From positions 1 through 64,000 of the forward strand of contig CANLND010000007.1 of assembly GCA_947492585.1 (NCBI GenBank): DNA of 64,000 nucleotides, read 5' to 3'. The translations under genes were made by a program, and so were the position numbers. Every line of letters begins with the position of its first letter. The stretch's first letter is position 1. This DNA is from an uncultured Paracoccaceae bacterium (lineage in GTDB: Bacteria > Pseudomonadota > Alphaproteobacteria > Rhodobacterales > Rhodobacteraceae). The notes under the pieces are model-generated. The model had not been told where the DNA came from, made no database searches, and saw only the letters and a list, made by a program, of their open reading frames with translations. Positions 47,718 to 56,635 of the stretch are shown piece after piece.

Positions 47718-47780
47718 GAGTGGCTCCTTTCCGCGCGCGCGATTTCTGCGCGCCGTCAATTGGCGTGTTGAGTTGAGCCG

Positions 47781-47809
47781 TGTCTACTCCCACCTCCCGT
47801 TAGCGTCAA
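47781..47809 (-). promoter_or_regulatory. Putative nuo operon promoter
   Basis: On the minus strand TTGACG (47804-47809) and TAGACA (47781-47786) are separated by exactly 17 bases. They lie about 65 bases upstream of the nuoA start and downstream of the terminator of the leucine operon. Confidence 0.55.
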
Positions 47810-47904
47810 CCAAGGCATGGCCTTAGGTAACACCTTCGTAGGTAGGCGCGGCTTTGCTACACCACACTTAGGGCCATGTTGGTTTTCAAGGAAATAACAA
47901 ACGA

Positions 47905-47920
47905 TAGGCAATCTTGCCTA
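47905..47920 (-). terminator. Terminator of the leucine degradation operon
   Basis: A TAGGCAA-TC-TTGCCTA stem lies 34 bases after the last gene on the minus strand and is followed by the T-rich TCGTTTGTTATTT. Confidence 0.65.
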
Positions 47921-47953
47921 AATAGCCCTACAAAACTGGGATTTATTGAAAAT

Positions 47954-48736
47954 TTATCGCTTCCAGACCGGAGGGCGCTTTTCAAAGAACGCAGTGATGC
48001 CTTCTGACGCTTCTGCGCTTTTCCAACGCTCAACAAGTGCCAAAATCGTCTGATCAATGACGGCCGCATCAATTTTGGGCCCTAACTCACGAGTCATCTG
48101 TTTGGCTGAGGCCACCGCCCCCGGTGCGCAGGACAGATAAGGCACCACCTCAGATTCGATCGCATCCGCAAGGTCCTGCGGTGCCACGACCCGTGCCAAC
48201 AGCCCCAGATCAACAGCCTCATCCGCCGCAAAGATCCGCGCCGACATGAACACCCGGCGCGCACGCGCCTCTCCCATGCGGGCCAAAACATAGGGACCGA
48301 TGGTGGCGGGGATCAGCCCCAGTTTGGTTTCTGTGAGGCCCATTTTCAGGGTCTCAACCCCGATGGCAACATCACAAACCGAGGCCATACCAACCCCGCC
48401 CCCAAAGGCATTGCCCTGCACCGCACCAATCAATGGCTTAGGCAGACTGTTCAGTTCAAACAACATCTCAGCCAGGATCCGGGCCTCAGCGGCGCGGGTC
48501 TCATCGCTGACGTTCATCTGCGCGCGCATCCATGTCAGATCGCCGCCCGCACAAAAGGTCGGCCCCGCCCCCGTAAGCACAACAACTCGTACATCGGTGT
48601 CTACGGCCAGCGCCTTGGCTGCGGCTGTCAGCTCAATCAACATCTGTCGCGACAAAGCATTGTGCTTTTCCGGCCGGTTCAACGTTAATGTTGCCACGCC
48701 GCGATCATCAACGCTCAGACTTATTGTTTCGTACAT
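47954..48736 (-). CDS. liuC: Enoyl-CoA hydratase (methylglutaconyl-CoA hydratase of the leucine pathway)
   Basis: Crotonase-fold hydratase (260 residues). The oxyanion-hole motifs AGGDLTWM and GNAFGGGVGMASVCDV are present. Its place in an operon with isovaleryl-CoA dehydrogenase, methylcrotonyl-CoA carboxylase and HMG-CoA lyase identifies the substrate as 3-methylglutaconyl-CoA. It lies 22 bases downstream of the HMG-CoA lyase gene. Confidence 0.88.
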   Translation of the reverse strand: MYETISLSVDDRGVATLTLNRPEKHNALSRQMLIELTAAAKALAVDTDVRVVVLTGAGPTFCAGGDLTWMRAQMNVSDETRAAEARILAEMLFELNSLPKPLIGAVQGNAFGGGVGMASVCDVAIGVETLKMGLTETKLGLIPATIGPYVLARMGEARARRVFMSARIFAADEAVDLGLLARVVAPQDLADAIESEVVPYLSCAPGAVASAKQMTRELGPKIDAAVIDQTILALVERWKSAEASEGITAFFEKRPPVWKR

Positions 48737-48758
48737 CAGACGACCCTTTTCTTATACT

Positions 48759-49622
48759 TTAGCTCTTTGGGGACGTACGCAGGCCTTTGGCCAGCGCTGC
48801 AGCTTTTGCGAGGACATCCGCATCAAGCCCCGTGTCAAATCCCATGCGTTTCAAATGGGCATCAACTGCTTCGGTGGCCACATTGCCCGAAGCGCCCGGG
48901 GCATAGGGACATCCCCCAAGCCCGCCAATCGCCGCGTCAAACACCCGCACCCCAAGCGCCAGTGAAACATCGATATTCGCTAGGGCGCGCCCGCCTGTAT
49001 CGTGGAAATGTCCGGCCAGACGCCCCACCGGCACGCGGTCTTTGACCGCCAACAACAGGCGCGCCACACTGTCCGGCGTGGCCTGCCCCAATGTGTCACC
49101 AAGCGAGATCTCGTAACAGCCCAACCCAAATAGACGATCCGCCACTTCCGCCGCCTGCTCGGGCGGGGTTGGACCATCAAACGGGCAATCCGTCACACAA
49201 GACACATACCCACGCACCGGCAAATCAATCTGACGCGCCGCCTTTAGGATCGGTTTGAACCGTTCAATGCTGTCAGCAATCGATGCGTTCACATTGGCCT
49301 TGGAAAACCCTTCGGAGGCTGAGGCAAAGACCGCGATTTCATCCACTTGCGCCACAAGCGCATCCTGATAGCCTTTCAGATTTGGCGTCAGCGCCGCATA
49401 TCGCACGCCGGGCGCGCGCGTCACGCCCGCCAGAACTTGTGCACTGTCCGCCATTTGCGGCACCCATTTGGGTGACACAAAACTGGCGATTTCAATTCGG
49501 GAAAACCCAGCACGGGTCAGACATTCGATCAGCTCCACCTTCTGGGCGGTTGAGATCTCGCCTGGTTCGTTTTGCAGCCCGTCACGTGGACCTACTTCAA
49601 AAATCTCTACCGGATCAGTCAT
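48759..49622 (-). CDS. mvaB: Hydroxymethylglutaryl-CoA lyase
   Basis: Cleaves HMG-CoA to acetyl-CoA and acetoacetate, the last step of leucine degradation (287 residues from the ATG at 49622). The N-terminal EVGPRDGLQNE and the loop GGLGGCPYAPGASGN, with the reactive cysteine, are the family signatures. HFHDTGGRAL carries the metal-binding histidines. Confidence 0.95.
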   Translation of the reverse strand: MTDPVEIFEVGPRDGLQNEPGEISTAQKVELIECLTRAGFSRIEIASFVSPKWVPQMADSAQVLAGVTRAPGVRYAALTPNLKGYQDALVAQVDEIAVFASASEGFSKANVNASIADSIERFKPILKAARQIDLPVRGYVSCVTDCPFDGPTPPEQAAEVADRLFGLGCYEISLGDTLGQATPDSVARLLLAVKDRVPVGRLAGHFHDTGGRALANIDVSLALGVRVFDAAIGGLGGCPYAPGASGNVATEAVDAHLKRMGFDTGLDADVLAKAAALAKGLRTSPKS

Positions 49623-49669
49623 CTGTTTTTCTCCCGAAAACAAGGTTTTACGGCTAGGTCTCGCGACAT

Positions 49670-51619
49670 TCAGCCAGCGTCGGCGCCGTCGGCCTCTTCC
49701 AACTGCACCAAAGCGGCTCCGGCCTCGACCTGTTCACCTTCCTGAACCAGCACATCACGCACCTGCCCGTCGCGGGCCGCCAACAACGCATGTTCCATCT
49801 TCATGGCTTCCAGAATGGCCAGTCGATCCCCTTCTTTGACCATCATGCCGGCCTTAGCGAATACGGCCTTCACCACACCCGGCATCGGCGCCTCGATCAG
49901 ATCGCTGTTGTTTTGCGTGCTTTGGGCACGGTCGAGCGGGTCGAGAATGTCAAAACTTAGCCCATAACAGTCAAAGACAGTTACCCGGCCTGCGTCAACG
50001 TTGGTCTGCGGCATCGCCTTACCGTCGATCAGCCATGCACCGCCAACCCGATGGGCTGTCACGCGGGTCTCACCAATGTGCCAAAGCTGCTGATCCGGGC
50101 TAAGAACTTGCACGCTAACGACATACTCGTCCTCCTGCCACCGCAGGGAAACGCTTTGCGGTGCCGCCCCCCACAGGGAGAACCCAGCCTCCCTCAAAGG
50201 GGTCTGCCCCCCGATGGCTGCCATTGCAGCCGCCACGATGTGGCGCGGTTCGGGCTGATCCGTTTGGGTCAACTGCTCCAGATCTCGCGCGATCAGGCCG
50301 GTGTCTACATCCCCGCCGGCAAATCCGGTGTGGGTGGCCAGGGCCCCCAGAAACGACAGATTGGTGGTGGTGCCGGCAACCTCGGTTTGCTCCAAGGCAC
50401 GGGCCAATTTTTGCAACGCGGCCCCTCGGCTGGGACCATGCGTGATCACCTTGGCAATCATCGGATCATACCACGGGCTGATGTCATCCCCTGCCCGCAC
50501 GCCGCTGTCAGACCGGCACGTCGCCGGGAATTTCAGATGTGACAGGCGTCCGGTGGCTGGCAAGAACCCTTTGGGGACGTCTTCGGCATAAAGACGCGCT
50601 TCAAAGGCATGGCCTGAAATCGTCAGGTCTTCTTGCTTCATCGGCAAAGGTTCCCCCGCCGCAACACGCAACTGCCAGTCAACCAAATCAACGCCAGTGA
50701 TCGCTTCGGTCACGGGATGTTCGACCTGAAGACGGGTGTTCATCTCCATGAACCAGAATTTATCGGCGTGTAGCCCATCTGAACCGTCAACGATAAATTC
50801 CACCGTGCCCGCACCACTGTACCCAATCGCCTCAGCCGCGCGAACCGCCGCTTGCCCCATCGCAGCGCGCATCTCTTCTGTCATGCCGGGCGCTGGGGCT
50901 TCTTCTATTACTTTCTGGTGGCGACGTTGCAGCGAGCAATCGCGTTCAAAAAGATGCACCGCGCGGGTGCCGTCTCCGAACACCTGGACTTCGATGTGGC
51001 GTGGCTTTTGAACATATTTTTCAATCAGCACCACATCGTTACCAAAGGCAGTTTTGGCCTCTCCCTGCGCACTGGTCAAAGCGGCTGCGAACTCCCCCGG
51101 CTGCTCCACCAAGCGCATCCCCTTGCCGCCACCGCCTGCGACGGCCTTGATCAGCACGGGATAGCCAATCTCAGCCGCCCGCGCGGCGAGTTGATCAGGA
51201 TCCTGATCCGCACCGTGATAGCCCGGCACCACAGGAACACCCGCGTCTTCCATCAAAACCTTGGCCGCGTCTTTCAGGCCCATTTTGCGGATCGCGTTTG
51301 CAGAGGGGCCGATAAAGGTGAGCCCAGCCGCAACGACGGCATCCACAAAGTCAGGGTTTTCGGACAGGAAACCATAGCCCGGGTGGATGGCCTGCGCTCC
51401 GGTGTCTTGCGCGGCCCTGATCAGACGTTCGCCCAGCAGATAGCTGTCCGCAGGGGCCGCGCCGCCGATGTGGAGCGCCTCATCCGCCAGTTCAACGTGT
51501 TTCGTTTCAGCATCTGCGTCGGAATAGACCGCGACTGTGGACACGCCCATGGCGCGTGCGGTTTCGATTACGCGGCAGGCGATTTCGCCGCGGTTGGCGA
51601 TAAGAATTTTGTTGAACAT
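49670..51619 (-). CDS. mccA: Methylcrotonyl-CoA carboxylase, biotin-containing alpha subunit
   Basis: Biotin carboxylase-biotin carrier protein (649 residues from the ATG at 51619). The biotin carboxylase domain begins with KILIANRGEIACRVI and contains the GGGGKGM ATP loop; the C-terminal biotinylation motif is EAMKMEHA. It carboxylates biotin for 3-methylcrotonyl-CoA carboxylation. An intergenic repeat separates it from the beta subunit gene. The open frame back to 51742 covers that repeat and is not coding. Confidence 0.95.
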   Translation of the reverse strand: MFNKILIANRGEIACRVIETARAMGVSTVAVYSDADAETKHVELADEALHIGGAAPADSYLLGERLIRAAQDTGAQAIHPGYGFLSENPDFVDAVVAAGLTFIGPSANAIRKMGLKDAAKVLMEDAGVPVVPGYHGADQDPDQLAARAAEIGYPVLIKAVAGGGGKGMRLVEQPGEFAAALTSAQGEAKTAFGNDVVLIEKYVQKPRHIEVQVFGDGTRAVHLFERDCSLQRRHQKVIEEAPAPGMTEEMRAAMGQAAVRAAEAIGYSGAGTVEFIVDGSDGLHADKFWFMEMNTRLQVEHPVTEAITGVDLVDWQLRVAAGEPLPMKQEDLTISGHAFEARLYAEDVPKGFLPATGRLSHLKFPATCRSDSGVRAGDDISPWYDPMIAKVITHGPSRGAALQKLARALEQTEVAGTTTNLSFLGALATHTGFAGGDVDTGLIARDLEQLTQTDQPEPRHIVAAAMAAIGGQTPLREAGFSLWGAAPQSVSLRWQEDEYVVSVQVLSPDQQLWHIGETRVTAHRVGGAWLIDGKAMPQTNVDAGRVTVFDCYGLSFDILDPLDRAQSTQNNSDLIEAPMPGVVKAVFAKAGMMVKEGDRLAILEAMKMEHALLAARDGQVRDVLVQEGEQVEAGAALVQLEEADGADAG

Positions 51620-51649
51620 CACACAAACCTTTACGTTTTGCTGCCCATG

Positions 51650-51702
51650 CCGGGGGCTGTCTGCCCCCGGACCCCCGAGGGTATTTTTATCCAAAAAGAA
51701 GC
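51650..51702 (+). repeat. Intergenic repeat copy 4, inside the leucine operon
   Basis: A CCGGGGGC-TGTCT-GCCCCCGG hairpin (51650-51670) is followed by ACCCCCGAGGGTATTT and CCAAAAAGAAGC, ending at 51702. It lies between the two carboxylase subunit genes but on the opposite strand to them, so a purely terminator role does not explain it. Confidence 0.65.
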
Positions 51703-51758
51703 AACACGCGTGCAGGTCGCAGGTGACCCTACGACTGCACACTTGGGCTTATTTGGTC

Positions 51759-53363
51759 TTACATGCGGAACAGGCCGAATTTGGTATCCTCGATGGGCGC
51801 ATTCAGCGCCGCGCTGAGCGAGAGGAACAGGACATCTCGGCTTTTGCGGGGATCGATGACACCGTCATCCCACAGCCGCGCGGACGCATAAAGCGGGTGC
51901 GACTGTTCTTCGAACATATCGATTGTCGGCTGCTTGAACGCCGCCTCTTCGTCGGCGCTCCATGTGCCACCCTGACGTTCGATCGCGTCCCGCTTAACCG
52001 TCGCCAGCACGCCCGCCGCCTGGGGCCCGCCCATGACCGAAATGCGGGAATTGGGCCAGCTCCACAAAAAGCGCGGCGAATATGCGCGCCCTGCCATGCC
52101 ATAGTTCCCGGCCCCAAAGGAGCCCCCCACCAACATCGTGACTTTGGGCACGTTGGTGGTGGCTACAGCTGTCACCAATTTGGCGCCATGACGCGCGATA
52201 CCTTCGTTTTCGTATTTACGCCCCACCATAAAGCCAGTGATATTTTGCAAAAACACCAGTGGAATTTTGCGCTGGCTGCACAGTTCGACAAAGTGCGCGC
52301 CCTTTTGCGCGGCTTCGGAAAACAGCACACCATTGTTGGCAATAATGCCAATTGGGCACCCTTTCAGATGAGCAAAGCCTGTCACCAGCGTTTCGCCAAA
52401 CCGGGGTTTGAATTCATCAAAGCGCGAGCCATCCACCAGCCGCATAATCACTTCGCGGATATCATATGGGGTACGCAGATCTGCGGGCACCACGCCCAAC
52501 AGCTCTTCTGGGTCATAGGCGGGTTCTTCGGGGGTCGCCCACTGAACTGTCGTTGGTTTGCTGCGGTTCAGATGGCCAACTGCACGCCGCGCCAACGCCA
52601 GAGCATGGGCATCATCTTCGGCAAGATAGTCCGCCACGCCCGACAGACGCGTATGCACATCACCACCGCCCAGATCCTCGGCGCTGACCACTTCCCCTGT
52701 TGCGGCCTTTACCAAGGGTGGGCCTGCGAGGAAGATCGTCCCCTGTTCTTTAACGATGATCGTCACATCAGACATCGCCGGAACATAAGCGCCGCCCGCG
52801 GTGCAGGATCCCATCACCACCGCAATTTGAGCAATGCCTTTGGCCGACATACGCGCTTGATTGTAGAAGATACGGCCAAAGTGATCGCGATCTGGAAAGA
52901 CCTCATCTTGATTGGGGAGGTTCGCGCCACCGCTGTCCACGAGGTAGACGCAGGGCAACTGATTTTCCTCAGCAATTTCCTGCGCCCGCAGGTGCTTTTT
53001 CACGGTCATCGGGTAGTAGGTGCCGCCCTTTACAGTGGCATCGTTGCACACCACCATAACCTCTTGGCCCTGCACCAGTCCGATCCCGGCGATCACCCCG
53101 GCGCAGGGAGCTGCGCCATCGTGCATACCATGTGCTGCAGTCGCCCCCACTTCCAGAAATGGCGAACCCGGATCCAGCAGGTTGGCGACCCGTTCCCGCG
53201 GCAACATCTTTCCGCGCGAAACATGTCGGTCGCGGGATCTTTCACCGCCGCCCTGTCGCGCGGCCTCTGCCGCAGCGCTGATCTGCGCCAACGCTTCAAG
53301 ATGTGCCTCTACATTGGTTTTGAACCCTTCAGAGGATGGAATTGCTGTAGATTTGAGTTTCAT
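51759..53363 (-). CDS. mccB: Methylcrotonyl-CoA carboxylase, carboxyltransferase beta subunit
   Basis: Carboxyltransferase (534 residues from the ATG at 53363, preceded by AGGA). The substrate-binding regions [20 protein letters not shown] and [18 protein letters not shown] and the [23 protein letters not shown]-type stretch (given as late residues, about 440-460) are characteristic. It acts with the alpha subunit on 3-methylcrotonyl-CoA. Confidence 0.95.
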   Translation of the reverse strand: MKLKSTAIPSSEGFKTNVEAHLEALAQISAAAEAARQGGGERSRDRHVSRGKMLPRERVANLLDPGSPFLEVGATAAHGMHDGAAPCAGVIAGIGLVQGQEVMVVCNDATVKGGTYYPMTVKKHLRAQEIAEENQLPCVYLVDSGGANLPNQDEVFPDRDHFGRIFYNQARMSAKGIAQIAVVMGSCTAGGAYVPAMSDVTIIVKEQGTIFLAGPPLVKAATGEVVSAEDLGGGDVHTRLSGVADYLAEDDAHALALARRAVGHLNRSKPTTVQWATPEEPAYDPEELLGVVPADLRTPYDIREVIMRLVDGSRFDEFKPRFGETLVTGFAHLKGCPIGIIANNGVLFSEAAQKGAHFVELCSQRKIPLVFLQNITGFMVGRKYENEGIARHGAKLVTAVATTNVPKVTMLVGGSFGAGNYGMAGRAYSPRFLWSWPNSRISVMGGPQAAGVLATVKRDAIERQGGTWSADEEAAFKQPTIDMFEEQSHPLYASARLWDDGVIDPRKSRDVLFLSLSAALNAPIEDTKFGLFRM

Positions 53364-53394
53364 ATCATTTTCCTGCATCCAATAGAGACATAAG

Positions 53395-53562
53395 TCAGAG
53401 GACTCGCCTGTGGTTTGGGTTTAAGCTGTGATTTGGCGCGCACTTCGCCGCATCACGAGCTGAGCGAAACATGTGCTCAACGTGGTCCGCCCGCACGATT
53501 TCAACGTGAGCATCCGCCCGGGTGATCGCCACCGCCATCCATGTGGGTATGGGGTTAAACAT
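53395..53562 (-). CDS. Possible 55-residue small protein
   Basis: ATG at 53562, overlapping the stop of the acyl-CoA synthetase gene (ATGTTTAA) and preceded by GAGGAG seven bases upstream, an excellent site. The product ([19 protein letters not shown], then [19 protein letters not shown]) has an unrecognised but codon-like composition. It lies 31 bases from the next gene, mccB. It may be a small regulator or modulator, or a leader that couples translation. Confidence 0.5.
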   Translation of the reverse strand: MFNPIPTWMAVAITRADAHVEIVRADHVEHMFRSARDAAKCAPNHSLNPNHRRVL

Positions 53563-55087
53563 CTGCGCTCTCCTCGGCGGCGCGGCGTTTTAGATCCTTG
53601 CGTATGACCTTCCCGGTTACCGTCATCGGCAGCGCGTCGACAAATTCGACCTCGCGCGGATAAGCGTAGCCCGACAGCCGATCCTTGACCCATTCCTGGA
53701 GGTCAAATTCGGACGCCAGCACCCCTTGTTTGATCACCACATATGCCTTGACGATTTCAGTGCGTAGCGGATCTGGCTTGCCGACGACGCCCACAGTTGC
53801 CACCGCAGGGTGGGTCATCAGGCAGTCCTCAATTTCGGCAGGACCAATACGATACCCGGCCGAGGTAATCACGTCATCCTCTCGCCCGACAAACCGCAGA
53901 AACTCACCCTCCCAGATGCCCCGGTCCCCGGTGATCATCCAGTCGCCACGAAATTTCGCATCCGTCTCTTCGGGGCGCCCCCAATAGCGCAACAACATTG
54001 CGGCTGATCCCGCGTGGACCGCGATTTCCCCTTCGTCGCGGGTGGGCTGGCCCCCGTCATCAATCACGTCGACCTGATGACCCAGCACCGGTTTCCCAAT
54101 GCAGCCCGGACGTGGCTCAAACAAGGCCCCACAGGACGACACAACCATGTTGCATTCGGTTTGGCCGTAAAATTCATTGATCGTCAGACCAAAGGACCGC
54201 CTGCCCCAAGCGAGCATCTCTGCGCCCAGGGGCTCTCCACCCGAGGCCACAGAGCGCAAGGACCGAAGCCCCTGCCCTGCCGCTTTCAACATGCGCAAGG
54301 CTGTTGGTGGAAAGAACACATTGCGAATGCCGGTTTTATCGATCAGATCCGCGCAGGCTTCAGGGGTGAATTTATCAAACCGGCTGGCCACCACCGGCAC
54401 TCCAAGCGCAAGCCCGGGCATAAGAACGTCGAACAGGCCACCAATCCACGTCCAATCCGCAGGCGTCCACAGGCAATCTCCGGGTTGCCCCAGCTGATCA
54501 TGACTGAGCCACACGCCCGGCAAATGACCGGTCAAACAGCGATGGCCATGCAGCGCGCCTTTGGGACGCCCAGTGGTGCCAGAGGTATAGATCAAAATGG
54601 CAGGTGTATCAGGCCCCGTCTTTGCAAACGGCACTACAGGGCCGTTCCCAGAAATCTGATCTGTCAGGATTGGATGAGCGAGGTCTCCCAACAGGTCTGC
54701 GCCCTCGGCGTCGGTCAAAACCAGCGACAGACCCGCATCCTGAATACGAGACGACAAAGCATCCCGTTTGAACAACTTAAACAGCGGCACTGAAATGGCG
54801 CCGATTTTCCAAAGGGCAAGATGTGCCGCAGCGCAATCCACCGACTGCCCCAAAAGTACACCCACGCGGTCCCCTACCGCGATCCGTGTTTTCAGATCTC
54901 GCGCGATCTGATCTACCCGCAGGCGCAGCGCACCATAGGTAACATGCTTTGGTTCGGCGCAGGTCGCATCAATCAGCGCGATCTGATCGGAACCGTGGTT
55001 CAGCGCCTGCGCCGCCATGTTCAGATCACTCGGAAGATCCCAAGCTCCCGTCGCGGTCACCCCCAGAAGACGAGACACATCAGACAT
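53555..55087 (-). CDS. AMP-binding acyl-CoA synthetase
   Basis: Adenylate-forming enzyme (510 residues). The AMP/ATP motifs ILIYTSGTTGRPKGALHGH, NEFYGQTECN and DWMITGDRGIWEGEFLRFVGREDD and the C-terminal catalytic lysine in MTVTGKVIRKDLK are present. In this operon it probably activates isovalerate or a related short branched acid to feed isovaleryl-CoA dehydrogenase; acetoacetate is an alternative. The stop overlaps a 55-codon ORF. The start is preceded by a 200-base gap with a hairpin. Confidence 0.88.
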   Translation of the reverse strand: MSDVSRLLGVTATGAWDLPSDLNMAAQALNHGSDQIALIDATCAEPKHVTYGALRLRVDQIARDLKTRIAVGDRVGVLLGQSVDCAAAHLALWKIGAISVPLFKLFKRDALSSRIQDAGLSLVLTDAEGADLLGDLAHPILTDQISGNGPVVPFAKTGPDTPAILIYTSGTTGRPKGALHGHRCLTGHLPGVWLSHDQLGQPGDCLWTPADWTWIGGLFDVLMPGLALGVPVVASRFDKFTPEACADLIDKTGIRNVFFPPTALRMLKAAGQGLRSLRSVASGGEPLGAEMLAWGRRSFGLTINEFYGQTECNMVVSSCGALFEPRPGCIGKPVLGHQVDVIDDGGQPTRDEGEIAVHAGSAAMLLRYWGRPEETDAKFRGDWMITGDRGIWEGEFLRFVGREDDVITSAGYRIGPAEIEDCLMTHPAVATVGVVGKPDPLRTEIVKAYVVIKQGVLASEFDLQEWVKDRLSGYAYPREVEFVDALPMTVTGKVIRKDLKRRAAEESADV

Positions 55088-55256
55088 GAACGCGCGCCCC
55101 TACCGTATTGTCGGCAACCCCCGGTCGCACAACCCGCGCTGGATCGCCACTGCGTCCGATGTCGCGCCGCACAGCGCAGACATCGGCAGAGTTGCCATCT
55201 GTCCAGTCATTATGGGTGTGTCTTATATTCACCGCGTGTGATCCCTGAAATCCAAT

Positions 55257-55283
55257 CAGGCTGCACCCTTGTGATGCAGCCTG
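55257..55283 (-). terminator. Hairpin after the isovaleryl-CoA dehydrogenase gene
   Basis: Nine-base arms CAGGCTGCA and TGCAGCCTG flank a nine-base loop, eight bases after the ivd stop. T richness afterwards is weak on the minus strand, so it may attenuate or protect an mRNA end within the operon. Confidence 0.5.
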
Positions 55284-55289
55284 GCTTGC

Positions 55290-56450
55290 TTACATCTTGC
55301 TCATCAACTCGCGGCCAATCAGCATACGGCGGATTTCACTGGTACCAGCCCCAATTTCCATCAGCTTGGCATCGCGGAACAATCGACCAACGGCGTTGTC
55401 ATTCAGATACCCCGCCCCGCCCAGCGCCTGAACGGCCTGATGCGCCTGCACCATCGCCTGCTCCGACGCATACAAACAGCACGCGGCGGCGTCCTGACGG
55501 GTTACGCGTCCGGTGTCACAGGCCCGCGCCACATCATAGATATAAGAGCGCGCAGAATTCATTGCCGTGTACATATTGGCGATTTTGGCCTGCATCAGCT
55601 GGAAGTCCCCGATGGGCTGGCCGAATTGCTTGCGCTCTTTCAGATAGGGCATCATTTCGTCCATACAGGCGGCCATGATCCCCGTGCCGATCCCAGCCAG
55701 CACCACACGTTCGTAGTCCAAGCCAGACATCAGAACACGCACACCGCGCCCCTCTTCGCCCAGCACGTTTTCAAACGGCACTTCGACGTCTTCAAAAATC
55801 AGCTCAGCCGTGTTCGATCCGCGCATACCCAGCTTATCGAAATGCACCGAGGTCGAAAAACCGGTCATGGATTTCTCGATCAAAAAGGCGGTGATACCCT
55901 TGGAGCCCGCATCTGGGTCCGTTTTGGCATAAACCACCAGCGTGTCGGCATCCGGACCGTTCGTGATCCAATATTTGTTACCGTTCAACACAAAGCGATC
56001 ATTGCGTTTTTCAGCCCGCAAGGACATCGACACAACGTCAGATCCCGCGCCCGCTTCGGACATCGCCAACGCGCCAACCGATTGCCCAGACAGCAACCCC
56101 GGAAGGTACTTGCGTTTTTGCTCATCGGTGCCGTTAAGCTTGATCTGATTGACGCATAGATTGGAATGTGCGCCATACGACAACGAAACCGACGCACTGG
56201 CGCGTGCAATCTCTTCGGTGGCGATCACATGGGCCAGATATGACATGCCCGCACCGCCGAATTCCTCGGGAACGGTGATGCCAAGCAATCCCAACTCCCC
56301 CATTTCCTGCCACAGCTCGGCCGGAAACGTGTTGGTTTGGTCGATTTCATGCGCCATCGGCTTTACCCGATCCTGCGCCCAGCGGTGCACCATATCACGC
56401 AGCGCATTCACGTCTTCGCCTAGATCAAAGACCATACTGTCATTGAACAT
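55290..56450 (-). CDS. ivd: Isovaleryl-CoA dehydrogenase
   Basis: Acyl-CoA dehydrogenase (386 residues from the ATG at 56450, preceded by GGAGG five bases upstream). The FAD-binding [15 protein letters not shown] and the motif [42 protein letters not shown] near the C-terminus are typical of the isovaleryl group, with the catalytic glutamate in [10 protein letters not shown]. First step of leucine degradation after transamination and decarboxylation. First gene of the operon. Confidence 0.94.
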   Translation of the reverse strand: MFNDSMVFDLGEDVNALRDMVHRWAQDRVKPMAHEIDQTNTFPAELWQEMGELGLLGITVPEEFGGAGMSYLAHVIATEEIARASASVSLSYGAHSNLCVNQIKLNGTDEQKRKYLPGLLSGQSVGALAMSEAGAGSDVVSMSLRAEKRNDRFVLNGNKYWITNGPDADTLVVYAKTDPDAGSKGITAFLIEKSMTGFSTSVHFDKLGMRGSNTAELIFEDVEVPFENVLGEEGRGVRVLMSGLDYERVVLAGIGTGIMAACMDEMMPYLKERKQFGQPIGDFQLMQAKIANMYTAMNSARSYIYDVARACDTGRVTRQDAAACCLYASEQAMVQAHQAVQALGGAGYLNDNAVGRLFRDAKLMEIGAGTSEIRRMLIGRELMSKM

Positions 56451-56482
56451 GTCGACCTCCTCCAAATCGTCAGTCAATTATA

Positions 56483-56496
56483 TGAACATTTGTTCA
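56483..56496. promoter_or_regulatory. TetR-like palindromic operator
   Basis: The palindrome TGAACA-TT-TGTTCA lies directly downstream of the -10 element. Flanking bases extend the symmetry with TATA on both sides. Palindromes of this type are bound by TetR-family regulators of fatty-acid and branched-chain amino-acid pathways. No regulator gene is adjacent. Confidence 0.65.
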
Positions 56497-56526
56497 GTTA
56501 TAGGCAGACCCATCTCAATTGGTCAA
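56497..56526 (-). promoter_or_regulatory. Putative leucine operon promoter
   Basis: On the minus strand TTGACC (56521-56526) and TATAAC (56497-56502) are separated by 18 bases. The -10 element abuts the operator at 56483-56496, as expected for repression by steric hindrance. The ivd start is 33 bases downstream of the operator. Confidence 0.65.
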
Positions 56527-56570
56527 CATGTCAGTTGCGTTAAATCGATCCAGAACACACACGCAGATGC

Positions 56571-56599
56571 AAAAACGCCGGGCAGAACCCTGCCCGGCG
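56571..56599 (-). terminator. Terminator of the DegT-family gene
   Basis: A perfect ten-base stem CGCCGGGCAG/CTGCCCGGCG with a four-base loop (56576-56599) is followed on the minus strand by TTTTT. It lies 37 bases after the stop at 56636. Confidence 0.9.
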
Positions 56600-56635
56600 C
56601 TTGAAAACTATAGCAAAATTTTGAGAGTGGCGCGT

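Noticed and set aside
51537-53393. Plus-strand open frame of 618 codons antisense to mccB
   Set aside because: The opposite strand encodes a clear carboxyltransferase; the frame has no motif and crosses an intergenic repeat.
55088-55250. Short frames on both strands between the acyl-CoA synthetase and ivd genes
   Set aside because: Neither the plus nor the minus frame has a convincing ribosome binding site or recognisable sequence.
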